NCBI GenBank assembly: GCA_019454165.1
Contig: CP075367.1
Coordinates: 1,652,805 to 1,716,804 of the forward strand
Direction of reading: 5' to 3'
From: Anaerolineales bacterium
GTDB taxonomy: Bacteria; Chloroflexota; Anaerolineae; Anaerolineales; UBA11579
Length of the DNA: 64,000 nt
Shown piece by piece: positions 15,610 through 23,973 of the stretch; positions within the stretch are counted from its first letter, which is position 1, and the number at the start of each line of letters is the position of its first letter. The translations under genes were made by a program, and so were the position numbers. The notes under the pieces were generated by a model, which was not told the origin of the DNA, ran no database searches, and saw nothing but the letters and a program-made list of their open reading frames with translations.

Positions 15610-16023
15610 GTGAAGGCAAATCGATTTCAGAATCCAGAGATCGCGGCGATCTTCGCGGATTACCCAGCCGGCATCCGCAAGAAGCTGCTGGAGCTGCGCC
15701 AGCTCATCTTCGAGACCGCCAGGAACACAGAAGGCGTAGGCGCGATCGAAGAAACGATACGCTGGGGGCAGCCGAGCTACATCACTGCGGAGAGCGGCAG
15801 CGGCACCACCATCCGCCTGGCCAAGGTCAAGAACAAGCCCGGGCAACTGGCGGTGTATGTGCATTGCCAAACCTCGCTGATCGATGACTTCCGCAGGAAG
15901 CACGGCAAGACGCTGAACTTCGAGACCAATCGCGCCATCCACTTTTCCGAAGGTGAAGCTCTGCCCATAACAAAGCTGCGCGAGTTCATCGAGGCAGCAC
16001 TGACCTATTATTTGCGGAAATAG
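15610..16023 (+). CDS. DUF1801 family protein (second copy)
   Basis: 137 residues from GTG 15610. The earlier in-frame ATG lies inside the preceding terminator and is rejected. TATCAT at 15597-15602 ends 7 nt before GTG with no SD, so a leaderless transcript is likely. Features are F-A-D-Y-P-A-G-I-R-K-K-L-L-E-L-R-Q-L-I near 15-33, E-E-T-I-R-W-G-Q-P-S-Y, and an R-A-I-H-F segment, matching the DUF1801/YdhG fold. It is distinct from the copy at 289-681. Function is unknown. Confidence 0.75.
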   Translation: MKANRFQNPEIAAIFADYPAGIRKKLLELRQLIFETARNTEGVGAIEETIRWGQPSYITAESGSGTTIRLAKVKNKPGQLAVYVHCQTSLIDDFRRKHGKTLNFETNRAIHFSEGEALPITKLREFIEAALTYYLRK

Positions 16024-16036
16024 GGCTTCGCAGCAT

Positions 16037-16065
16037 TTGACAATTTGAGCCTGCGGGCGTATGCT
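16037..16065 (+). promoter_or_regulatory. Strong promoter of the leader-peptide transcript
   Basis: TTGACA (16037-16042) and TATGCT (16060-16065) are separated by 17 bp. Transcription should start near 16072. Confidence 0.75.
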
Positions 16066-16097
16066 TTGCAAATCTTACGAAAGGAGGTAGCAGCAAC

Positions 16098-16154
16098 ATG
16101 ATGTACTTCAACGCCGTATCGTTTCACTGTTTACCTCCTGAGGCTGGGCTCTAG
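16098..16154 (+). CDS. 18-residue leader peptide
   Basis: ATG ATG at 16098 and 16101 follow a near-consensus AAAGGAGGT (16080-16088) by 9 nt, and the stop is TAG 16152-16154. The peptide is MMYFNAVSFHCLPPEAGL. It has no known family, but its strong SD, position between a TTGACA/TATGCT promoter and a terminator, and internal anti-SD segment all argue that translation itself is the functional event. It precedes the ABC exporter operon. It could also belong to an independent small RNA. Confidence 0.55.
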   Translation: MMYFNAVSFHCLPPEAGL

Positions 16155-16185
16155 GCCCATAGCGTAGGCTTTATTGCCGCTAGCT

Positions 16186-16212
16186 ACCGCAGGAGTGTTC
16201 CTGCGGTTTTTT
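16186..16212 (+). terminator. Intrinsic terminator after the leader ORF
   Basis: ACCGCAGGA and TCCTGCGGT form a 9-bp stem with a GTGT loop, followed by TTTTT. It ends the short transcript that begins near 16072 and is a candidate attenuator for the downstream operon. Confidence 0.88.
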
Positions 16213-16362
16213 GTTGCCCTTACCAAGTTTGCTCGGCAGGTAAGAAAAATTAATATAGAATTTGATTATATGAAGGATAATATGTGTTATTATCATAGAA
16301 CGGCACTAGAACATTTCGCCTTTTCTGCAATCAATATACGTTTTCTTGGCCTGGAGGCTTAA
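16213..16362 (+). other. AT-rich stretch before the ABC exporter operon
   Basis: About 150 bp, clearly more A+T-rich than its surroundings (for example AATTAATATAGAATTTGATTA), with several -10-like hexamers. It may hold a second promoter for the operon. An open frame crosses it but has no start support. Confidence 0.5.
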
Positions 16363-17358
16363 GTGAGCACCAATAGCATCACTGTAAAGGATCTACGCAA
16401 GACTTACAAAGTGCCTGAGCGTGAGGCTGGGCTGAAGGCGGCCATCAAGAGCCTGGTGGCACGCAAGACCAAAGACGTGCACGCGGTGGACGGCATCAGC
16501 TTCCAGATCGAGCCGGGCGAGATCGTGGGCTTCCTCGGCCCCAACGGCGCGGGCAAGACCACGACGCTGAAAATGCTGTCTGGCCTGCTGTACCCCACCA
16601 GCGGCGAGCTGAGCGTGGCCGGCCATGTGCCCCAAAAGCGCGAGCGCGAGTTCCTGCAGCAGATCACGCTGGTGATGGGCCAACGCAGCCAACTCAACTG
16701 GGACATCCCAGCCATCGACTCGTACGATCTGTACCGCGCCATCTACGGCATTCCGCAGGAGCAGTTCATTGCCGACCGCGACAAAATGATCGAGGTCATG
16801 CAGCTCAAGGATCTGGTCAAGAAGCCGGTGCGCAACCTCTCGTTGGGCGAGCGCATGAAGGCTGAAATGGTGGGCGCCCTGCTGCACCAACCCGGCGTGC
16901 TGTTCCTCGATGAGCCGACCATCGGCCTGGACGTGACGATGCAGCGCCGCATCCGCGCCTTCATCCAGGAGTACAACCAGCGCTACAACGCCACGGTGCT
17001 GCTGACCAGCCACTACATGGCTGACGTGCAGGCGCTGTGCAAGCGCGTGATCGTGATCCACCACGGCAAGCTGCTGTTCGACGGCGACCTGACCCAGCTG
17101 GTCGAGCGCTTCTCGGCCCAGAAGACCCTGGTGCTGACGATGAGCGACATGAACGGCAAGACGCCGGACATGGCGCAGTATGGCACTGTGGTAACGCAGG
17201 AGCCGAACCGGGTGGTGCTGCGGGTGGCCAAGAGCGACGCGCCGCAAGTGACAGCCCGCCTGCTGGCCGACCTGCCGGTGACTGACCTGACGGTGGATGA
17301 CCCGCCGATCGAAGAAGTGATCGAGAGCGTGTTCGACGCTCCCGAGACCAGCGAGTAA
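16363..17358 (+). CDS. ABC-2 type exporter, ATP-binding subunit
   Basis: 331 residues from GTG 16363, with GGAGG 5 nt upstream. Walker A GPNGAGKT is at 59-66, a Q-R-S-Q-L-N-W-D Q-loop variant near 106, signature L-S-L-G-E-R near 162, Walker B L-F-L-D-E-P near 184 and the switch His in L-T-S-H-Y near 216. The type is the COG4586 ATPase that works with COG4587/COG3694 permeases, whose substrates are mostly unknown; drug or lipid export is commonly assumed. It leads a four-gene operon whose cistrons are 1-4 nt apart. Confidence 0.92.
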   Translation: MSTNSITVKDLRKTYKVPEREAGLKAAIKSLVARKTKDVHAVDGISFQIEPGEIVGFLGPNGAGKTTTLKMLSGLLYPTSGELSVAGHVPQKREREFLQQITLVMGQRSQLNWDIPAIDSYDLYRAIYGIPQEQFIADRDKMIEVMQLKDLVKKPVRNLSLGERMKAEMVGALLHQPGVLFLDEPTIGLDVTMQRRIRAFIQEYNQRYNATVLLTSHYMADVQALCKRVIVIHHGKLLFDGDLTQLVERFSAQKTLVLTMSDMNGKTPDMAQYGTVVTQEPNRVVLRVAKSDAPQVTARLLADLPVTDLTVDDPPIEEVIESVFDAPETSE

Positions 17359-17362
17359 ACAC

Positions 17363-18196
17363 ATGCCGCGCGTGCAAGGCTTTGCACAACGTGTGAGAAC
17401 CAACCTGCAGGTATACGCAGTCGGGGCGCGCGTCGCCATCCTCGAACGGCTGCAGTACCCGCTCGCAAGTTTGATGTTCATGGTCAATGTGCTGATCGAG
17501 CCGATCATCTACCTGGTGGTGTGGAGCTCGGCCACGGTTGCCCAGGGCGGCGCGGTTGGCGGCTACACCGCAGGCCAGTTCGCCGGCTACTACATCATCT
17601 GGACCTTTGTGCGCCAGTTCAACCTGGCCGTAGGCCCAGACAACTTCAACTGGCGCATCAAGAACGGGACTCTGGCCGGCGAATTGCTGCGCCCCGTCCA
17701 CCCCATTGATATTGACCTGGCCTGGAACCTGGGCTTCAAGGTCATGCAGGTGGTGTACTGGATCCCCATCGGGGTGATCCTGTGGTTGATGTTCAAGCCT
17801 GAGGTCAACCCAGAGGCCTGGCAGCTGCTCGCCTTCCCGATCGTGCTGCTGCTGGCGGCGTATGTGCGCTTCTTTGTGATGTGGCTGGTTGGCTTGATGT
17901 GCTTCTGGACGGAGCGGATCGACTCGCTGATCGAGCTGTACTTTGCCGCCGAGCTGTTGTTCTCCGGCCGCCTGGTACCGCTGGAGATCATGCCAGCCTG
18001 GGCGCAAAACGTGGCGGGGTACCTGCCCTTCCAGTGGACCTTTTACTTCCCGATCGAGCTGCTGCTGGGCCGGGTGACGATCAACGAATTTGGAATTGGC
18101 GTCTTCGCCCAAGTGGCGTGGATCCTGGCGGCCTATGTTGGCATCCGGCTGATCTGGGTCAGAGCGGTAAGACGCTTTACTGCAGTAGGAGCTTAA
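17363..18196 (+). CDS. ABC-2 exporter permease 1 (COG4587-like)
   Basis: 277 residues with about six membrane helices. The segment F-A-G-Y-Y-I-I-W-T-F-V-R-Q-F-N-L-A-V near 70 and G-E-L-L-R-P-V-H-P-I near 105 are conserved in the paralogue encoded next to it. Together with that paralogue it probably forms part of the transmembrane pore driven by the ATPase just upstream, whose stop lies 4 nt before this ATG. The start has no strong SD, so translational coupling is likely. Confidence 0.88.
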   Translation: MPRVQGFAQRVRTNLQVYAVGARVAILERLQYPLASLMFMVNVLIEPIIYLVVWSSATVAQGGAVGGYTAGQFAGYYIIWTFVRQFNLAVGPDNFNWRIKNGTLAGELLRPVHPIDIDLAWNLGFKVMQVVYWIPIGVILWLMFKPEVNPEAWQLLAFPIVLLLAAYVRFFVMWLVGLMCFWTERIDSLIELYFAAELLFSGRLVPLEIMPAWAQNVAGYLPFQWTFYFPIELLLGRVTINEFGIGVFAQVAWILAAYVGIRLIWVRAVRRFTAVGA

Positions 18197-18199
18197 GGA

Positions 18200-19051
18200 A
18201 TGAGTGAACTAGCAACACCAATAAAACCTGAGCCGCGGCGTTTTGGGCTGCGCAACATGCTGACCATGTATGCGGTGGCGGCGCGCCAGGCCATCATCGA
18301 ACAGTTGCAATACCCGGCCGCCAACATGATGTTCATGGTGCACATCCTGATCGAGCCGGTCATCTACCTGGTGGTATGGAGCTCGGTGGCCACTTCGCAA
18401 GGCGGCGCCATCGGCGGGTACACCGCGGCCGAGTTCGCCGGCTACTACATCATCTGGACCCTGGTGCGCCAATTCAACCTGGCCATCGGCCCGCAGGGCT
18501 TCCACTGGCGCATCAAGGAAGGCCGCCTGGCGGCTGAGCTGCTGCGCCCGGTGCACCCCTTGCTGCCTGACCTGGGCTACTACCTGGGCTACAAGGTCCC
18601 GCAGACCATCTACTGGCTGCCGATGGGCATTTTGCTGTGGCTGCTGTTCAAGCCAGAGATCAACCCGGTGGCCTGGCAGATCGCCGCCTTCCCGGTGGTG
18701 CTGATGCTGGCGTTCTTTGTGCGCTTTTTCTTCATGTGGCTGCTGGGCCTGGTGTGCTTCTGGACCGAGCGCGTGGATGCGCTGTTTGAGCTGTACTTTG
18801 CGGCCGAGCTGCTGTTCTCCGGCCGCTTGGTGCCGCTGGAGGTAATGCCAACTTGGGCGCAGAACGTGGCCAACTTCCTGCCCTTCCAGTGGACCTTCTA
18901 CTTTCCCATCGAGGTGCTGCTGGGGCGCGTAGACCTGCCCGAATTCTGGCCCGGCGTGCTGGCCCAGCTGGCCTGGATCGCAGGCGGGTATACGCTGGTG
19001 CGCCTGATATGGAAACTGGCCGTGAAACGCTTCACGGCGGTTGGGAGCTAA
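18200..19051 (+). CDS. ABC-2 exporter permease 2 (paralogue of permease 1)
   Basis: 283 residues with about six helices. It is highly similar to the preceding protein over its full length, sharing Q-Y-P, L-I-E-P-V-I-Y-L-V-V-W-S-S and A-E-L-L-R-P-V-H-P, which points to tandem duplication. Typical loci of this class have one copy plus a COG3694 partner, so a three-permease exporter is unusual. AAGGA immediately precedes the ATG and overlaps the 3-nt gap after the upstream stop. Confidence 0.88.
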   Translation: MSELATPIKPEPRRFGLRNMLTMYAVAARQAIIEQLQYPAANMMFMVHILIEPVIYLVVWSSVATSQGGAIGGYTAAEFAGYYIIWTLVRQFNLAIGPQGFHWRIKEGRLAAELLRPVHPLLPDLGYYLGYKVPQTIYWLPMGILLWLLFKPEINPVAWQIAAFPVVLMLAFFVRFFFMWLLGLVCFWTERVDALFELYFAAELLFSGRLVPLEVMPTWAQNVANFLPFQWTFYFPIEVLLGRVDLPEFWPGVLAQLAWIAGGYTLVRLIWKLAVKRFTAVGS

Positions 19052-19052
19052 G

Positions 19053-19841
19053 ATGCTTAAACCTATAAAACTGTTTGGCTTGTTTGCACGCATCAGCATC
19101 TTGAATGAGGTGCAGTACCGCGCCAACTTCTTTTTGCAGGTGTTGCAATCCAGTCTGTCGCTGGGCACCGGCCTGATCGTGCTGAGCGTGGTCTACAGTT
19201 ACACAGACAACCTGGGTGGCTGGTCACAAGCCGAGCTGCTGGCAGTGTATGGCGTGTTCGTACTGATGAGTGGGCTGATCGGCAGCCTGGTGCTGCCCAA
19301 CATGTGGGCCTTCATGGAGGATGTGCGCGAGGGCCGCCTGGACTTCACGCTCACCAAGCCGGAAGACGCCCAGGTGCTGATCAGCGTGCGGGTGGTGGCG
19401 ATCTGGCGCCTGGTGGATGTGGTGCTTGGGCTCGTCGTCCTGGGTGTGGCGATCACGCGCATGGGGCTGGAAGCCAGCTGGTGGCTGGCGTTCGCCTTTG
19501 CCGCCACGCTGATCATGGGCATGGTCCTGCTCTACTGCGTGCTGCTGCTCGCCTCCATCCTCTCGTTCTGGTTCGTACGCGTATGGGAGCTGATGGAAAT
19601 GATGCAGAGCATCTTCCAGGCCGGGCGTTGGCCGGTAGGCATCTACCCGGACTGGCTGCGGCTGGGGCTGACCTACCTGATCCCGGTGGCCTTCGCGGTG
19701 ACCGTGCCGGCCGAAGCGCTGACTGGGCGGCTAACGCCTGAGCTGCTGGCAGGCACACTGCTCTTCACGATCGTGGCATTGGTGGTTACGCGTTTGATCT
19801 GGAAATGGGGTTTGAGGAATTACAGTGGCGCATCGGCGTAA
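19053..19841 (+). CDS. ABC-2 exporter permease 3 (ABC2_membrane_6/COG3694-like)
   Basis: 262 residues with six predicted helices and the N-terminal pattern L-N-E-V-Q-Y-R-A-N-F-F-L-Q-V near 19-32 found in the former DUF990 family. R-E-G-R-L-D-F-T-L-T-K-P near 95 is the expected partner of the R-P-V-H-P motif in the other permeases. The ATG at 19053 is one base after the upstream TAA. It is the last cistron of the exporter operon, with no clear intrinsic terminator after it. Confidence 0.87.
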   Translation: MLKPIKLFGLFARISILNEVQYRANFFLQVLQSSLSLGTGLIVLSVVYSYTDNLGGWSQAELLAVYGVFVLMSGLIGSLVLPNMWAFMEDVREGRLDFTLTKPEDAQVLISVRVVAIWRLVDVVLGLVVLGVAITRMGLEASWWLAFAFAATLIMGMVLLYCVLLLASILSFWFVRVWELMEMMQSIFQAGRWPVGIYPDWLRLGLTYLIPVAFAVTVPAEALTGRLTPELLAGTLLFTIVALVVTRLIWKWGLRNYSGASA

Positions 19842-20061
19842 CTCAAAGTGAGTAGTGAACAGTGATGAGTGATCGGGCTGGGCTGTCCTGAACAAGAATC
19901 ACTGCGGTTCCTGTTTCGCTCGGAATGAGGAAAAAGCAAAGGGGCGGGTCTTAGACCCGCCCCTACTGCTATCGTGCACATGAGTCACTGAACTAAGAAT
20001 TACAACGGCGTGTCGGCCTAAATACAATGATGGGGTTGCGCTGCCTGATCACTCATCACGC
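19842..20061. repeat. Intergenic region with two dispersed repeat types
   Basis: Contains a 23-bp palindrome of the GGGGCGGGTCT type (19941-19963), repeated in longer form at 39581-39609. Flanking GTGAACAGTGATGAGTGATC and GATCACTCATCAC segments belong to a family also found at 40339, 43440 and 58651. No gene is seen. Confidence 0.65.
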
Positions 20062-21246
20062 CTAGACTTCTATAAATAATCCCTTCAAATACTCCCCTTC
20101 CGGGAAGTTGAGCGCTACCGGATGGTCGGCGCCCTGGCTCATGCGGCCGAGGATGCGGGCATCGATGCCTGCATCCAGGGCGGCCCCAGCGACGATCTTT
20201 TGGAACAGGGCCGCATCCACCCCACCCGAGCACGAGAAGGTGAGCAAGAGGCCGCCCGGCCGCAGCAGCTTGAGGGCCAGCAGGTTGATGTCCTTGTAGC
20301 CGCGGGCCGCCCGCTCAGCGGTGGCACGCGTCGGTGCGAACTTAGGCGGGTCAAGCACCACCATATCGAACTGGCGGCCGGAGTCACGGAAGCGGCGCAG
20401 CACCTGGAAGGCATCCCCATCAATGAACTCGGCCTTGTCAGCCGGCAACTGGTTGCGCTGCAGGTTGCGGGCGGCCAGCTCCAGCGCGGCGGCCGAGTCG
20501 TCCACCAGGGTCACGCCCGCCGCCCCGCCGCGCAGCATGTGGGTAGCGAAGCCGCCGGTGTACGAGAAGCAATCCAGCACTTGGCGGCCGGCGGCCAGGC
20601 TGCCGGCCAGTATGCGGTTGGCGCGTTGGTCAAGATAGAAGCCGGTCTTGTGCCCGCCGGCGAGATCGACCTCGAATTGCAGGCCGGCTTCGGTCACCAG
20701 CAGCGGCCCGGCGGGCTGCGCCCCACGCAGAACGCCGACGCGCGGCGGCAGCCCCTCCAGCTCACGGATATCCGCGTCGGAGCGCTCGAAGATCACGTCC
20801 GGCTGGCACAGTTCCATCAAGGCGTCGGCGACCGGCTCGCGCCAGCGCTCGGCGCCCCAGCTGAGGCACTGCAGCACGAGGGCGCCGTCGTATTGGTCCA
20901 CCACGATGCCGGGCAGGCCGTCCGACTCGGCGTGGACCAGGCGCATGCCATCGCTGGGCAGGTTCAGGGCGCGGCGTGAAGCGACGGCGGCGGCCAGGCG
21001 GCGGTGGATGAAAACCGCGTCGATCTCCTCATCCTGGCTCCACGACCAGACCCGGGCACGGATCTGTGAGGGGTGGCTATACGCAGCACGGGCGAGAAAT
21101 TCGCCGCGGGCGGAGTGGGTGTCGACCGTGTCGCCGGGCTGCGGCGAGCCTTCGACGCGGGCTACCGCACTGGCGAAGACCCAGGGGTGCCTGCGCTGCA
21201 GGGAACGCTCGCGGCCGGGGGCGAGGATGAGCTTGGGAGTTGGCAT
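20062..21246 (-). CDS. rlmI: 23S rRNA m5C1962 methyltransferase RlmI
   Basis: 394 residues, matching E. coli RlmI (396) almost end to end. The N-terminal PUA-like part opens L-I-L-A-P-G-R-E-R-S-L-Q-R-R-H-P-W-V-F. Residues 80-180 form the EEHEE-type middle region. The SAM site V-L-D-C-F-S-Y-T-G-G-F-A lies near 220, V-V-L-D-P-P-K-F-A near 290 and the Cys-containing F-S-C-S-G near 340. It methylates 23S rRNA using SAM. The start is ATG 21246; a TTG lies five codons upstream. No SD is visible. Confidence 0.93.
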   Translation of the reverse strand: MPTPKLILAPGRERSLQRRHPWVFASAVARVEGSPQPGDTVDTHSARGEFLARAAYSHPSQIRARVWSWSQDEEIDAVFIHRRLAAAVASRRALNLPSDGMRLVHAESDGLPGIVVDQYDGALVLQCLSWGAERWREPVADALMELCQPDVIFERSDADIRELEGLPPRVGVLRGAQPAGPLLVTEAGLQFEVDLAGGHKTGFYLDQRANRILAGSLAAGRQVLDCFSYTGGFATHMLRGGAAGVTLVDDSAAALELAARNLQRNQLPADKAEFIDGDAFQVLRRFRDSGRQFDMVVLDPPKFAPTRATAERAARGYKDINLLALKLLRPGGLLLTFSCSGGVDAALFQKIVAGAALDAGIDARILGRMSQGADHPVALNFPEGEYLKGLFIEV

Positions 21247-21257
21247 GACAATCAACA

Positions 21258-21285
21258 CCAATCGACTAATTGATTAATCGATTGG
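21258..21285. repeat. AT-rich palindrome between MFS gene and rlmI
   Basis: 28 bp, 12 of 14 positions symmetric, built around AATCGA/TCGATT. Comparable palindromes sit at 45051-45090 and 51917-51947. Confidence 0.6.
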
Positions 21286-21291
21286 AGTTTA

Positions 21292-22623
21292 TCATCCGCT
21301 GCTGGCGGCACTCCCCTTCGCATAGCGCTTGGCCAGCTGCTTATACGGCTTGGTGCGCATGGCGATCAGGGTGACGATGAAGCCAATGATGCCGGTGACG
21401 GTGAAGACCAAAGCCATGCCACGCGCCGGGCCGGTGCCGAACCAACTGCCGATCAGCTCCACCCCCGTCCCGTCGGTCATGAAGGGGATGAAATAGAACT
21501 GGGCGATGGGGCCGATGAGGAAGGACGTCAGCGGCGCGGCGGCCAGCTCGACGCTTTGGGCGAAGCCGAACACGCGGCCCTGGCGGGTCTGCGGCACGAC
21601 ACGCTGGATGATGGTGTGCTCGGCCGCCTCGATGAACGGCACGACGGTGAGGTAGATGAACAGGCCGACCGTCATCAGCAGGATGGACGGCTGGATGGTG
21701 AAGATGGAGGAAACGAACCAGATCACCAGGTTGGCGCCAAACAAGGCGCGCAACGGCTTGCCGCCCAGGCCAAAACGGGCGATCAGCAGGCCGCCCACAA
21801 TGAAGCCGGTGCTGACAATGCCCCACAGAAAGCCCCAGGCCTCGACCGACATCATCGACAGGCCGTAGGCATCCATCAGCGACATGAACACGCCGCCCAG
21901 CAAGTTGTTGAAGGTGGTGAACAGGATCAAGGCGGCCAGGCCGGGCACGGCAGCGATGAGCTTGTAGGTGCCGCGCAGATCGACCGACTTGGGCGCGCCG
22001 CCCTCGACATGGGCGATCTTGTTCTCGGGCACCTCGATGGTCCACAGGTGGGCGATGGCCAGCAGGGTCATGACCATGGCCAGCCCGAACACCCAGATCA
22101 TGCCGGCCTGGCCGACCAGCAGACCGCTGATGACCGAGGTGGTGAGGAACGAGACGCCGAACACGGTGCCGACCAGGCCGTTGGCGCGCTCGCGCTCTTT
22201 GGCGGCGAACAGCAGCGTGACCAGCGTGGGCATGGCGATGGAGCGGATGTTGCCGGCGATCATGCCAAGCAAGATCAGCACGGCCAGCGCCCACAGGCGC
22301 ACGCTATCCGGCTGGGTGAACTCACCCGGGGTGGCGGACAGGTAGATGATGAAGCACAGGGCGAACATCACGAAGGAGAAGGCGCTGGAGACCAGCATCA
22401 TGGTCTTCTTCTTGTTGTGGTCGACCAGCGAACCGAGCCAGAAGCCGGAGACGGCCACCAGCACGAGGTACAGACCGCCCATGATTGAGGTGACCAACAC
22501 AGACTGGGTCTCCAGATAGGCATAAAAGATGATGGCGAACCAGACGGTGCTGTTGGTGATCGAAGCCACCAGGTTGTTGCCCAGCAAGGAATAAAAGGCT
22601 TTTTGCTTTTGTGCTTTTTTCAT
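21292..22623 (-). CDS. MFS transporter (MFS_3/enterobactin-exporter-like)
   Basis: 443 residues, about twelve membrane helices, cytoplasmic loop near the middle. The N-terminal F-Y-S-L-L-G-N-N-L-V-A-S-I-T-N-S and G-S-L-V-D-H-N-K-K-K between helices 2 and 3 are the usual MFS loop-2 motif. The family exports drugs or siderophores; here the substrate is unknown. ATG 22623 is chosen, with GGGAAAAAGC before it. A palindrome separates it from rlmI downstream on the same strand. Confidence 0.87.
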   Translation of the reverse strand: MKKAQKQKAFYSLLGNNLVASITNSTVWFAIIFYAYLETQSVLVTSIMGGLYLVLVAVSGFWLGSLVDHNKKKTMMLVSSAFSFVMFALCFIIYLSATPGEFTQPDSVRLWALAVLILLGMIAGNIRSIAMPTLVTLLFAAKERERANGLVGTVFGVSFLTTSVISGLLVGQAGMIWVFGLAMVMTLLAIAHLWTIEVPENKIAHVEGGAPKSVDLRGTYKLIAAVPGLAALILFTTFNNLLGGVFMSLMDAYGLSMMSVEAWGFLWGIVSTGFIVGGLLIARFGLGGKPLRALFGANLVIWFVSSIFTIQPSILLMTVGLFIYLTVVPFIEAAEHTIIQRVVPQTRQGRVFGFAQSVELAAAPLTSFLIGPIAQFYFIPFMTDGTGVELIGSWFGTGPARGMALVFTVTGIIGFIVTLIAMRTKPYKQLAKRYAKGSAASSG

Positions 22624-22640
22624 GCTTTTTCCCACGGAAT

Positions 22641-22672
22641 AAAAAAGCCGTTGCTTCGCAACGGCTTTATTG
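22641..22672 (-). terminator. Intrinsic terminator of the alpha-oxoamine synthase gene
   Basis: Read on the minus strand, AAAGCCGTTGC pairs with GCAACGGCTTT around a GAA loop, and a T-run of six follows. Confidence 0.9.
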
Positions 22673-22690
22673 AATAGGCGAACACTTATT

Positions 22691-23902
22691 CTACTTCAAA
22701 ATGCCGAGCTTTTTGCCCTCTTCGGCGATGATGTCCATAGCGCGCTCGATATCCTCGGTCTTGTGGGCGGCGGTGACGGTGGCGCGCAGGCGGGCCTTGC
22801 CCTGCTCCACCGCCGGGGACACCACCGGCAGCACGAAGATATCGCGCTCCTGCACATTGCGGGTCAGCGCGTAGGCCAGGTCGTCCTCGCCGCACAACAC
22901 CGGCACGATAGCGGTCTCGGTGAGCATGGTGTCAAAGCCGCGGCTTTGCAGACCACTGATGAACTGCTTGCCGTTGGCGGTCAGCTTCTCGATGCGCCAG
23001 GGCTCATCCAGGATCACTTTGAAGGCTTCGTTGGCGGCGGCCGCTTGGGCCGGCGGCAGCGCGGCCGAGAAGATGTAGGCGCGGCTGGCATGGCGCAGGT
23101 AATTGACCATATCGGCGTTGCCGGCAATGTACCCGCCCACCGAGGGGATGGTCTTGCTGAGCGTGCCCATCTTGATATCGATCACGCCTTCCATACCGTA
23201 GTGCTCTTCGATGCCGCGGCCGGTCTTGCCCAGCACGCCGATCGAGTGAGCCTCATCGATCATCAGCCAGGCATGGTGCTTGCGAGACAGCTCCACGATG
23301 CGCGGCAGATCGATGATGTCGCCGTCCATGCTGAAGACAGAGTCGGCAATGATCAGCTTGGCGGAGGAGGCCGGGGCTTCCTCTAGCACGCGCTCCAGGT
23401 CGTTGAGGTCATTGTGCTTGAAGCGCACAAACTTTGCGCCGGACATCATGCAGCCGTCTACGATGCTGGCATGGTTGAGGCGGTCGGAGAACACATAGTC
23501 GTGCCGGCCGAGCAGCGTGGACACCACTGTGAGGTTGGTGGCATAGCCGGAAGTGTAGGTGATGGCGGTTTCGGCGCCTTTGAAATTGGCGATCGTCTCT
23601 TCGAGCTCGTTGTGGATATCCAGCGTGCCGGCCAGGGTGCGCACGCCGTGCGTGCCGGTGCCGTAGCGGTCAACGGCGGCCTTGGCGGCCTCGTTGATGC
23701 GCGGATGCCCGATCAGACCCAGGTAACTGTACGAGGCGAACATTTGCATGACGCGGCCGCGCACCAGCACCTTGGACTCGTCCATCATCTCAGTGATGGG
23801 CTGGTTGTAGTAATAAAGACCGGCTTCTTTCAGAAGGCGAATGCGCTCGGCAAAGCCGTCAATACGTTTGCTAATTGCGTCTTCAATGCGTGGAGATGTC
23901 AT
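22691..23902 (-). CDS. Alpha-oxoamine synthase (Kbl/BioF/SPT-like PLP enzyme)
   Basis: 403-residue fold-type I PLP enzyme. It condenses an amino acid with an acyl-CoA. Signatures are G-T-G-T-H-G-V-R-T-L-A-G-T near 80, D-E-A-H-S-I-G-V-L-G near 220 and the PLP Lys in G-T-L-S-K-T-I near 250. The family includes 2-amino-3-ketobutyrate CoA ligase, 8-amino-7-oxononanoate synthase, 5-aminolevulinate synthase and serine palmitoyltransferase. Sequence alone does not decide; no tdh or bio gene is adjacent, so none of these names is given. ATG 23902 has AAAGGA upstream. Single-gene unit with its own terminator. Confidence 0.88.
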   Translation of the reverse strand: MTSPRIEDAISKRIDGFAERIRLLKEAGLYYYNQPITEMMDESKVLVRGRVMQMFASYSYLGLIGHPRINEAAKAAVDRYGTGTHGVRTLAGTLDIHNELEETIANFKGAETAITYTSGYATNLTVVSTLLGRHDYVFSDRLNHASIVDGCMMSGAKFVRFKHNDLNDLERVLEEAPASSAKLIIADSVFSMDGDIIDLPRIVELSRKHHAWLMIDEAHSIGVLGKTGRGIEEHYGMEGVIDIKMGTLSKTIPSVGGYIAGNADMVNYLRHASRAYIFSAALPPAQAAAANEAFKVILDEPWRIEKLTANGKQFISGLQSRGFDTMLTETAIVPVLCGEDDLAYALTRNVQERDIFVLPVVSPAVEQGKARLRATVTAAHKTEDIERAMDIIAEEGKKLGILK

Positions 23903-23973
23903 TCATGTTCCTTTGCGAGGGGTCAGTGTAGCTCACCCCGTTAGGGCTGTCAACGCAGGCCAGCGCGGGTGCA

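Larger units (their letters stand above)
16082..16212 (+). promoter_or_regulatory. Candidate translation-dependent attenuator ahead of the ABC exporter
   Basis: AGGAGGTA (16082-16089), which is the SD of the 18-codon ORF, pairs perfectly with TACCTCCT (16132-16139) near the end of that ORF. The overlapping CTCCTGAGG (16135-16143) can instead pair at 8 of 9 positions with CCGCAGGAG (16187-16195), which is the 5' arm of the terminator at 16186-16212. The structures exclude each other, as in leader-peptide attenuators. A further TGGGC-5-GCCCA hairpin covers the ORF stop codon. Pairings are seen in the sequence; regulation of the exporter 150 nt downstream is inference. Confidence 0.5.

Noticed and set aside
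16174..16362. A 62-codon reading frame overlapping the attenuator terminator
   Set aside because: Its start lies in the terminator region, it has no SD, and it simply runs through AT-rich DNA up to the exporter start.
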